Positions 24,386-31,335 of a DNA stretch of 32,226 nt are shown one piece after another. The notes beneath the pieces are model-generated. The model did no database searches and had not been told where the DNA came from. It saw only the letters and a list, made by a program, of their open reading frames with translations. Source of the stretch: Dehalococcoidia bacterium (GTDB taxonomy: Bacteria > Chloroflexota > Dehalococcoidia > DSTF01 > JALHUB01); contig JALHUB010000301.1 of NCBI GenBank assembly GCA_022865685.1, positions 1 through 32,226 on the forward strand, read 5' to 3'. Numbering within the stretch: position 1 is the first letter of the stretch; each line of letters begins with the position of its first letter. A program made the position numbers and the translations under genes.

Positions 24386-25091
24386 CGCTCACCCCCGTGA
24401 ACGCGCCGGCGAGCCCGTTGATGGCCGGGGACATGACCTGGAGGATTCCCACGGAACCGCCCGACATCATGGGCAGCAGGAATAGGATCAACAGTATCGC
24501 CATGCCGTATTGCTCCAGGCTGGCAACCGCCTCCGAGAGGTCATGCGGTAGGATGCCGACGGCGATTCGGAAGCCATCGAGTGGAGCAACCGGTATGAGG
24601 TTGAAAATGGCCAGCACGATGTTGAAGATGACGGTGGCGCTCAGGAAGAGGCCCAGGTAGTCGGAAGCGCCCCAATAGGAAGCGCTGTTGTAAACGACGA
24701 ACGGCGTGTGCCAGGGCAAGATACCCGCACGTATGGGGAGTCCTGCCAGCCCGGCGATCACCAGGTTGGACAGCGGCCCGGCGACGGCGACGAGCGCCAT
24801 CCCCGTCTTCGGGCCGGTTCTCAGGCGGTACGGGTTGACCGGCGCCGGTTTGCCAAAGCCGAAGCCCACCAGGAACAAGAGGACGGTGCCGATCGGATCG
24901 AGGTGCGCCTTCGGGTTCAGCGTCAGGCGCCCCAGGTTCTTCGCGGTGCGGTCACCGAGAAGGAAGGCGGTGAGACAGTGGCTGAACTCGTGGATGGTGA
25001 TGCCGATCAGCAGCGCCCCCACGACGGAGCCGAAGAAGACGAGAAACAGCGTAAGGCTGACCCCCAGGAGGTCGGCATAGGCAAAGATCAA
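24369..25091 (-). CDS. Site-2 protease family (M50) intramembrane metalloprotease
   Basis: HExxH motif HEFSHCLTAFLLGDRTAKNLGRLTLNPKAHLDPIGTVLLFLVGFGFGKPAPVNPYRLR; TTG start. Confidence 0.92.
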   Translation of the reverse strand: MIFAYADLLGVSLTLFLVFFGSVVGALLIGITIHEFSHCLTAFLLGDRTAKNLGRLTLNPKAHLDPIGTVLLFLVGFGFGKPAPVNPYRLRTGPKTGMALVAVAGPLSNLVIAGLAGLPIRAGILPWHTPFVVYNSASYWGASDYLGLFLSATVIFNIVLAIFNLIPVAPLDGFRIAVGILPHDLSEAVASLEQYGMAILLILFLLPMMSGGSVGILQVMSPAINGLAGAFTGVSGGVFG

Positions 25092-25120
25092 GGTTTCATC
25101 CTTAATTTTCTATCACAAAT

Positions 25121-25126
25121 ATTATA
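25121..25126 (-). promoter_or_regulatory. Predicted -10 element (TATAAT) for the M50/HD/tyrA/aroA/remA/gmk gene string
   Basis: Reverse strand GCTATAATATTT, about 30 bp upstream of the TTG start; -35 is unclear. Confidence 0.4.
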
Positions 25127-25224
25127 GCATGCCGCTTGGAGGCGAATTTGCCGTCGATTCTGACGGAACGGGTCCGCTGGTTCCCGATTGACCGCGACAG
25201 CGCCACGACTCAAACTTGTAGACG

Positions 25225-25515
25225 ATGTGGACGGTGATCGGGCTCGTCGCGGTTGCGGCCGGCGTCGTGCTGCTCGTGGTCTGGCACGGGCGCAACTTCG
25301 CCTATCGCTGCCGGCGCTGCGGCAACGAGTTCGCGATTTCGACGGCGCTCGACTTCGTCAGTCCGCACGGCATCTGGTTCGACGGCGGCTGGAAGCTGCT
25401 GCGCTGTCCGGGATGCCGTCGCTGGACGCGGGCGCGCATGATACGACGGCAGGAGATGGGAAGTGGCGACGGGAGGAAAGAGGGCCACGCTGACGTGGCA
25501 TCGGGCGGTGTCTAG
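25225..25515 (+). CDS. Small membrane-anchored zinc-ribbon-like protein, unknown function
   Basis: N-terminal TM helix followed by YRCRRCGNEFAI...LRCPGCRRWTRARM (CxxC x~30 CxxC). Confidence 0.6.
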   Translation: MWTVIGLVAVAAGVVLLVVWHGRNFAYRCRRCGNEFAISTALDFVSPHGIWFDGGWKLLRCPGCRRWTRARMIRRQEMGSGDGRKEGHADVASGGV

Positions 25516-25606
25516 GGCAGACACGAGGGCCTTTCGAAGCCGGGTGTCGATGGCAGCGTCGGGACGCGTTGGGCACAGACACTTCCCGCAACGAAGCTCT
25601 TTTGCC

Positions 25607-25636
25607 TTGACAGGCCATTCGGCGCCTTGCTAGACT
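25607..25636 (+). promoter_or_regulatory. Predicted sigma70-type promoter for dedA
   Basis: TTGACA - 18 bp - TAGACT. Confidence 0.5.
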
Positions 25637-25670
25637 CGGCCGACAAATGCAGACCCGGGAGACGTAAACA

Positions 25671-26327
25671 CTGACCGGCGGAATAGAGAACGCACTACTC
25701 GACTTCATACGCGGCACCTACGACGTCATTTCCTGGCCGGGCGTCGCGGTGCTCATGGCAATCGAAAGCGCCTGCATACCCCTTCCCAGCGAGATCATAA
25801 TGCCCCTCGCGGGCTGGATGCTTGTCAAGGATCACGGACTGGGCGTGCCCTGGCTGTTCGTGGCCGCATTCGTCGGCGCGGCGGGCAATCTGGCAGGCTC
25901 GTTGCTTGCGTACTACATCGGCGCCATCGGAGGGCGGCCGCTGGTCAATCGCTACGGACGCTTCGTCCTCATGTCCCCACACGACCTCGACGTCGCCGAG
26001 AGGTGGTTTACAAAGTACGGAAGCTGGGCTATATTCTTCTCACGTGTGCTGCCCGTGGTGCGGACGTTCATCAGCCTGCCGGCGGGCCTCGCGCGGATGA
26101 ACGTATGGCGGTTCAGCCTGTATACATTCGCCGGTTCCCTTCCCTGGTCGCTGGGGCTGGCCTGGGCCGGCTACATTCTGGGAGAGCACTGGGAGAGGAT
26201 CCGCAACTGGATGCGACCGGCCGACGTGCCGATTCTCATAGTGGTCGTGCTGCTCATAGGCTGGTACATTTACCTGCACGTCAAGAGGTACCGGCAGAAA
26301 CCGGAAGCATCGACGCCTGAGGCATAG
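25671..26327 (+). CDS. DedA family membrane protein (SNARE-associated/VTT domain)
   Basis: IESACIPLPSEIIMPLAGWMLV; FFSRVLPVVRTFISLPAGLARMN. In-frame homologous-looking N-terminus (TGGIENALLDFIRGTYDVISWPGVAVLMAIES) precedes the first ATG (25749), so a CTG start at 25671 is proposed. Confidence 0.88.
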   Translation: MTGGIENALLDFIRGTYDVISWPGVAVLMAIESACIPLPSEIIMPLAGWMLVKDHGLGVPWLFVAAFVGAAGNLAGSLLAYYIGAIGGRPLVNRYGRFVLMSPHDLDVAERWFTKYGSWAIFFSRVLPVVRTFISLPAGLARMNVWRFSLYTFAGSLPWSLGLAWAGYILGEHWERIRNWMRPADVPILIVVVLLIGWYIYLHVKRYRQKPEASTPEA

Positions 26328-26347
26328 ACGAGGGTCAGAAGGCACGG

Positions 26348-26383
26348 GGACCCGCCCGACAAGCGGAGACACTGTGCGGGTCC
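26348..26383. other. Inverted repeat (8-bp perfect stem)
   Basis: GGACCCGC (26348-26355) ... GCGGGTCC (26376-26383), between dedA and the beta-propeller gene. Confidence 0.6.
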
Positions 26384-26408
26384 AGCCTGGAGACGCGAAG
26401 TCAGGGAT

Positions 26409-27587
26409 ATGATTTTGACCCAAGGCGCTGTTCGCGTCCTGCGACGGACCGGCAAGGCGGTTGGCGTCGTCGTTGTGGTGGGCGCGCTCGCGGTCGGGCT
26501 GTGGTCAGGCGTCAGCGCCCTCAGGGGCGACGAAAACGGCGCCGCAAAGGCCGGCGGCTCTCCTCTACTTATCTATAGCGAGTTCGGCCGCAACTCCGAC
26601 ACCATCTGGGCCGCTCCGGCCGACGACCCTTCTCGTCGCAGCAGACTAACCACTATCGACCACGCTCCTGAGTACGGCGTCGTCGCCGGCCTCTCACCCG
26701 ACGCAGAGCACATCGCCTACACGGTCCTGCCTCCGGGCGGCACCGCTGCCATCGATGCGCCGGCGGAAGTCTGGCTAATGGACCGCGATGGCCGGAATCG
26801 CAAGCGTCTGGCCGCCGATGCGGACCTGCCGGTGGCGCCCGTGTGGTCGCCGGACGGCTCTGCGGTCGTCTTCCGCCGCAGCGACAACAGTGAGTCGGGC
26901 GGCCACTTCCAACTCGTCCAGGTCACGACGTTGGGCGTCAGGAGGACGCTCGTCGACACGACGGCCGGCGTCATGCCCGTCGGCTTCACTCCCGATGGGT
27001 CCCTCTACTTCGTGAGCCTCTCGACTTCCGGCACCGACCTCGGCGTCGTCTACCCGTCCGGCGGGGTAATGTCGAATGTCGCGCACCTGAGCGACGACTT
27101 CGCTCGCGACTGGCACCTTTCGCCGGACGGCACCCGATTGGCGTACCTCGCTCCTAGACAGACCACGAGCGGCGTGTCCTACGGCGCGGTAGTACTCGAT
27201 CTCGACGATGGAGCGCCTAACCAGCTCAGGGCGGCGGCCGCTCCCAGCAGTCAGGCGGACGAGTTCAACCCGATCTGGCGCCCCGATGGCACAGGAGTCA
27301 CCATCGGTCGCCTGGCGCCGAACGCCGCGGGAGGAGCGCCGGTGCTCCAGATCGCCGCGGCAGGCGGTCCGGCGGTAAGCGCGCTGGCGGCGCCGTCGCG
27401 GGGGTTCGACGTGCCCCTAGCCTGGTCGTCGGATGCCGGCTACCTGGCGGCGCGCTTCTTTGAAGGGAGCTCGGTCACAAACCCCGGCCGCAGCTGGGTG
27501 ACAGTCGTAGGCGCGGACGGCAAGCGACAGACTGTGTCGCCCAACAGCGACGTCGAGGTCATGGGATGGGTGGATAGCGGAGGATAG
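26409..27587 (+). CDS. Membrane-anchored/secreted beta-propeller protein (TolB/PD40-like repeats)
   Basis: N-terminal TM; repeated motifs VAPVWSPDGSAVVFRR, WHLSPDGTRLAYLAP, FNPIWRPDGTGVTIGR, PLAWSSDAGYLAARF. Confidence 0.82.
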   Translation: MILTQGAVRVLRRTGKAVGVVVVVGALAVGLWSGVSALRGDENGAAKAGGSPLLIYSEFGRNSDTIWAAPADDPSRRSRLTTIDHAPEYGVVAGLSPDAEHIAYTVLPPGGTAAIDAPAEVWLMDRDGRNRKRLAADADLPVAPVWSPDGSAVVFRRSDNSESGGHFQLVQVTTLGVRRTLVDTTAGVMPVGFTPDGSLYFVSLSTSGTDLGVVYPSGGVMSNVAHLSDDFARDWHLSPDGTRLAYLAPRQTTSGVSYGAVVLDLDDGAPNQLRAAAAPSSQADEFNPIWRPDGTGVTIGRLAPNAAGGAPVLQIAAAGGPAVSALAAPSRGFDVPLAWSSDAGYLAARFFEGSSVTNPGRSWVTVVGADGKRQTVSPNSDVEVMGWVDSGG

Positions 27588-27595
27588 GACGCGCG

Positions 27596-28936
27596 GTGAA
27601 GCGCTTCGCCCTCGTTGCACTCGTACTCGCCATCGCCGCCTCAGTGTCAATGGGCGAGAAGGCGCCGCGGGCCACCGCCTGCGCCTTCTCGGTTGCGCCG
27701 ACGGCGTACGAGGGTCCAAAGGACCGCTCGCTGAACCTCAAGGCGATGGACCTGGCGGCATACAACATGATCGCGCCGGGAAACACCTTCTTCGGGCTGC
27801 CGCGCATCGAGAAAGGGCTCCGGGAGAAACGCAGCAGCGTCGAGCCGGTCATCCCGCCGATCCTGCTGAAGTCGATTAGCTGGATAGAAAGCGTCACCAC
27901 CCAGACCACGCGCGATGCTCCTTTCGGCGGCATCGGACCCGCGCTCATCTCCTTCGACTGCGGCCACGGCGTGATGCAGGTGACGAGCGGTATGACAGTG
28001 CCGCTGGGCACAGACGGCTTCGCCACGCCCGACCAGCTCCTTGTGGCGACTCACTACGCGTACAACATCGCCCGCGGCGCGGTCATCCTCGCCGACAAGT
28101 GGAACGCGGCTCCGGACTACCGCCCGATAGCGGGGACCGACACCGACTCCAACCCGAGCATCGTGGAGAACTGGTATTTCGCGGTCTGGAGCTATAATGG
28201 CTTCACGGGCCCGGGCGCCAAGCGCAGTAACCACCCCATGGACCCTGTATATGGCGCCTGGCCGCGCACACCGTATAGCTGCGGCGCCGCGAACGACGGC
28301 TTCGGCCACAACCGTGGCAGCTATCCTTACCAGGAGCTGGTCTGGGGCTGCGCTACCCGGCCGCCGGTCGTCGACGGCAGACAGCTTTGGGCGCCATTTG
28401 AGCTGAGCCTCCCTGACCTGAACGACTCTCGCTGGCGCAACCCGTTGCAGCTCGCGAACTGGAAATCACCGTACGTAGGCATGGACATGCCGACGCCGCT
28501 GCCGTCGCACGTCGACGGGACACCGCAGCCTCCGACGTCGATCCTCTACTCCATCCTTGGCTTGCCGAAGCTGGGCGTGCACAAGAGCAACATCTCGATA
28601 ACCGTTAAGGATGACGGGACCGCGGAGCCTCAGGAGGTCGAGATCGGAAACGCGGGCACGGGCGTGCTGGCCTGGGGCGCCACGTCCTCGGCGTCGTGGC
28701 TAAGCGTGTCGCCGGCGGCGGGCGTGGCCATCGCCAACGACGTATATTGCAGCGCAGGCGATCAGTGCGAGCGCGACGGCAAGCTGACCTTGAGCGTGAA
28801 CCCGTCCGGGTTGCGCAGCGGCAGCCAGCGCGCCACCGTACGGGTGTATTCGCCGCAGACCAAGGATACTCAGACAATAACGGTGACTATCGCCTCGGTG
28901 GGGAAGACCGGCGTTCCGGGGATCGTCAAGAACTAG
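27596..28936 (+). CDS. Secreted lytic-transglycosylase-like protein with C-terminal Ig-like (BACON-type) domain
   Basis: GTG start, signal peptide; ILLKSISWIESVTTQ ... FDCGHGVMQVTSGM resembles the SLT catalytic Glu and G-x-M-Q motif; C-terminal SASWLSVSPAAGVA...LTLSVNPSGLRSGSQRATVRVYS. Confidence 0.7.
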   Translation: MKRFALVALVLAIAASVSMGEKAPRATACAFSVAPTAYEGPKDRSLNLKAMDLAAYNMIAPGNTFFGLPRIEKGLREKRSSVEPVIPPILLKSISWIESVTTQTTRDAPFGGIGPALISFDCGHGVMQVTSGMTVPLGTDGFATPDQLLVATHYAYNIARGAVILADKWNAAPDYRPIAGTDTDSNPSIVENWYFAVWSYNGFTGPGAKRSNHPMDPVYGAWPRTPYSCGAANDGFGHNRGSYPYQELVWGCATRPPVVDGRQLWAPFELSLPDLNDSRWRNPLQLANWKSPYVGMDMPTPLPSHVDGTPQPPTSILYSILGLPKLGVHKSNISITVKDDGTAEPQEVEIGNAGTGVLAWGATSSASWLSVSPAAGVAIANDVYCSAGDQCERDGKLTLSVNPSGLRSGSQRATVRVYSPQTKDTQTITVTIASVGKTGVPGIVKN

Positions 28937-28985
28937 CGGCTCGTTCGCCGATGAAGAACGGCCTCGCGCGCGGAAGTCGCTGTGC

Positions 28986-28991
28986 TATACT
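28986..28991 (+). promoter_or_regulatory. Predicted -10 element (TATACT) for the DUF6391-like gene
   Basis: GTGCTATACTCG 25 bp upstream of the ATG; -35 is weak. Confidence 0.35.
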
Positions 28992-29015
28992 CGATTTGGG
29001 GGTTGAGGAGGAGAA

Positions 29016-29504
29016 ATGTTAAGGGAACTGATAGGTTCCGTTCGCCGGAATCATGCTTTGGAGCATGCGACGATATCTATCCTGATGGGGCGGCTCGGTC
29101 CTGACACGCGACTTGTCGGTTGGGCCACTGCCAGCGGATTCTACATATACGGTAATGTCCCCAGCGAGGACGTCGAGGCGTCCGCGGAGCAGGGTCTAAG
29201 CCGTCTTCAAGCGGGAGAGTCGGTGCTGGCGGTCTCTCCGCTGTGCGGCACGAACTTGGCCGTCGCGGGAGTCCTCGCCGGACTGGCGTCGACAGTGAGC
29301 GCGGGGAATCGGAGTCGCTGGGAGCGGCTACCCGGCGTCCTACTGGCGTCGATGCTGGCCGTGCTGGCGGCGCAACCGCTGGGTCGCTGGCTGCAGAAGC
29401 ACGTGACGACAAGTCCTGACCTCCGCGACGTGGAGATAGTGGGAGTGCGCGGCAGCGGACGTCAGCGGGGGAACTACTATAAGGTAGAGACCGCACGCCG
29501 ATGA
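29016..29504 (+). CDS. DUF6391-like membrane protein
   Basis: N-terminal RRNHALEHATISILMGR signature, two central hydrophobic segments. Confidence 0.6.
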   Translation: MLRELIGSVRRNHALEHATISILMGRLGPDTRLVGWATASGFYIYGNVPSEDVEASAEQGLSRLQAGESVLAVSPLCGTNLAVAGVLAGLASTVSAGNRSRWERLPGVLLASMLAVLAAQPLGRWLQKHVTTSPDLRDVEIVGVRGSGRQRGNYYKVETARR

Positions 29505-29511
29505 GCGGAGC

Positions 29512-29587
29512 GTCCCTGTAGCTCAGAGGAAAGAGCGGCTGCCTTCTAAGCAGCGGGTCGGGGGTTCGAATCCCTCCAGGGACGCCA
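29512..29587 (+). tRNA. tRNA-Arg (anticodon UCU), CCA encoded
   Basis: Hand-folded cloverleaf: acceptor GTCCCTG/CAGGGAC perfect, D stem GCTC/GAGC, anticodon stem GCTGC-CTTCTAA-GCAGC (TCT at 29545-29547), T arm GGGGG-TTCGAAT-CCCTC, discriminator G then CCA. Confidence 0.96.
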
Positions 29588-29638
29588 AAAGCCGCAAGTT
29601 CCACACAACGACCCCAACAAGGCGATGACAATCGTGAG

Positions 29639-29657
29639 GTGCGCTCGTCGAGCGCAC
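29639..29657. other. Perfect inverted repeat / hairpin downstream of tRNA-Arg
   Basis: GTGCGCTC-GTC-GAGCGCAC (8-bp stem, 3-nt loop); no T-tract. Confidence 0.6.
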
Positions 29658-29795
29658 TGATATTCTGCGCGCCGCGGGAGACAGTCGCAACGCCCCGCAG
29701 TAAGGTGCGTGTTCAAGCCTCTCCCAGGATGGACTGAGCCGATGCGACCGTGCCGTCGCGCACTCGTGGCCTGAGCCGACATAACGCACGGCCGC

Positions 29796-29823
29796 TTGAC
29801 AAGCGCTTCGCCGCAGCTATACT
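29796..29823 (+). promoter_or_regulatory. Predicted sigma70-type promoter, regulator copy 1
   Basis: TTGACA - 16 bp - TATACT. Confidence 0.6.
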
Positions 29824-29952
29824 TTAGGCGCTGGCATCTCGCGCCTGACCATCCCCGCTTGCCGATGCCGCCAACAGGGAGGTTGCGCGGATGCATGTTG
29901 CCGCTGTCCCGCCACTCCAACCCTGTGCCGCTGCGTCCTCATCGGAGGCGAC

Positions 29953-30501
29953 GTGAAAAGCGATGGGAAGTGGGACAAGCTCGACCCCCGCGAGCGGCAA
30001 ATCGCTGAGCTCCTGCTGCAGGGGAAGAGCAACGCGGCTATCTGCGCAGAGGTCTTCCTATCCAGAGCACGCGTTCAGGACTGCATCAAGGGGATCTTGA
30101 TCAAGACGGGAGCAGACAGCACGAGAGGCGCTATCGCTCTGCTCGTTGGGGAGAGGGAGACCCTATCCCTGCTCCGCGTGCTGGAGCAAGCGTCAGACGG
30201 TGTGATAATCATACAAGATCGACTTGTGAAGTTCGCCAATAGGGCCATGGAATCGATCCACGAGTATGAACCCAACGGAATGACGGGGAAGTACTTCTTA
30301 GACCTGATTGCTCCCGCATCCAGGGATGTTATGAGCAAGCGTTATGAACTGAGAGTGCAGGGTGAGTCTGTTCCTACCACCTATGCGATCAGAATCCTGT
30401 GCAAGGGCGGGCAAGAGAAGGACGCAATGATAGCCAGCGCAGGCCAGATCAGCTACTGCGGCAGGCCTGCCATCCTGGGGATTGTAGTCGAGCGCATATG
30501 A
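29953..30501 (+). CDS. Transcriptional regulator: N-terminal LuxR-type HTH, C-terminal PAS-like domain (paralogue 1)
   Basis: LDPRERQIAELLLQGKSNAAICAEVFLSRARVQDCIKGILIKTGADSTRGAIALL (GerE-like HTH) then VLEQASDGVIIIQDRLVKFANRAMESIHEYEPNGMTG (PAS-like). GTG start. Confidence 0.82.
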   Translation: MKSDGKWDKLDPRERQIAELLLQGKSNAAICAEVFLSRARVQDCIKGILIKTGADSTRGAIALLVGERETLSLLRVLEQASDGVIIIQDRLVKFANRAMESIHEYEPNGMTGKYFLDLIAPASRDVMSKRYELRVQGESVPTTYAIRILCKGGQEKDAMIASAGQISYCGRPAILGIVVERI

Positions 30502-30631
30502 GAGGAACAAGCTCGGGCTCAGTATCCTGTCCTAGACATTTGTCTCATTCTTCGACTTCCTTCGGTAAGGGAATCTGGAGAGACCTTGGCGTCGCGCACT
30601 CGTGGCCTGAGTCGACATAACGCACACCCGC

Positions 30632-30659
30632 TTGACTAGTGCCTCGCCGGAGCTATACT
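30632..30659 (+). promoter_or_regulatory. Predicted sigma70-type promoter, regulator copy 2
   Basis: TTGACT - 16 bp - TATACT. Confidence 0.55.
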
Positions 30660-30786
30660 TAGCGCGTTGGCATCTCGCTCCTGACTATCCCCGCTTGCCG
30701 ATGCCGCCAACAGGAAGGTTGCGGATGCATCTTGCCGCTGTCCTGCTACTCCAACCCTGTGCCGGCGTGTGCTCATCGGAGGCGAC

Positions 30787-31335
30787 GTGATAAGCGACTG
30801 GAAGTGGGACACGCTCGACCCCACTGAGCGGCACATCGCTGAGCTTCTAGTGCAGGGGAAGAGCAACGTGGCCATCTGTGCAGAGGTCTTCCTATGCAGA
30901 GCACGCGTTCAGGACTGCATCAAGGGGATCTTGATCAAGACGGGAGCAGACAGCACGAGAGGCGCTATCGCTCTGCTCGTTGGGGAGAGGGAGACCCTAT
31001 CCCTACTTCGCGTGCTGGAGCAAGCGACGGACGGCGTGGTAATCATACAAGATCGACTTGTGAAGTTCGCCAATAGGGCCCTGGAAAGGATCCACTGTTA
31101 TGAACCCAACGGAATGGTGGGGATGCCCTTCGTAGAGCTGTCAGCTCCGGGATCTAGGAGCGCCACGATCAATCACTACGAACGGAGAATGCGGGGTGAG
31201 CCAGCTCCTACCAGCTATGCGATCAGAATCCTTTGCAGGGATGGGCAAGAGAAGGACGCAATGGTAGCCAGCGCGGGCCAGATCAGTTACTGCGGCAGGC
31301 CTGCCATCCTGGGGATTGTAGTCGAGCGCACATGA
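30787..31335 (+). CDS. Transcriptional regulator: N-terminal LuxR-type HTH, C-terminal PAS-like domain (paralogue 2)
   Basis: Same length as paralogue 1, gapless alignment; GTG start equivalent to 29953. Confidence 0.82.
   Translation: MISDWKWDTLDPTERHIAELLVQGKSNVAICAEVFLCRARVQDCIKGILIKTGADSTRGAIALLVGERETLSLLRVLEQATDGVVIIQDRLVKFANRALERIHCYEPNGMVGMPFVELSAPGSRSATINHYERRMRGEPAPTSYAIRILCRDGQEKDAMVASAGQISYCGRPAILGIVVERT

Larger units (their letters stand above)
29754..30560 (+). repeat. Tandem segmental duplication, copy 1 (promoter + leader + HTH-PAS gene + 3' flank)
   Basis: Aligns along its length with 30590-31432; starts at CGTCGCGCACTCGTGGCCTGAG, ends near CCTAGACATTTGTCTCATTCTT. Confidence 0.92.

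Noticed and set aside
29077-29631. Minus-strand ORF containing GIRTPDPLLRRQPLFPLSYRDA
   Set aside because: This peptide is the well-known spurious translation across a tRNA gene on the antisense strand; not a real protein.
29546-29920. Minus-strand ORFs with ...RDSNPRPAA / GFEPPTRCLEGSRSF
   Set aside because: Same tRNA-antisense translation artefact.
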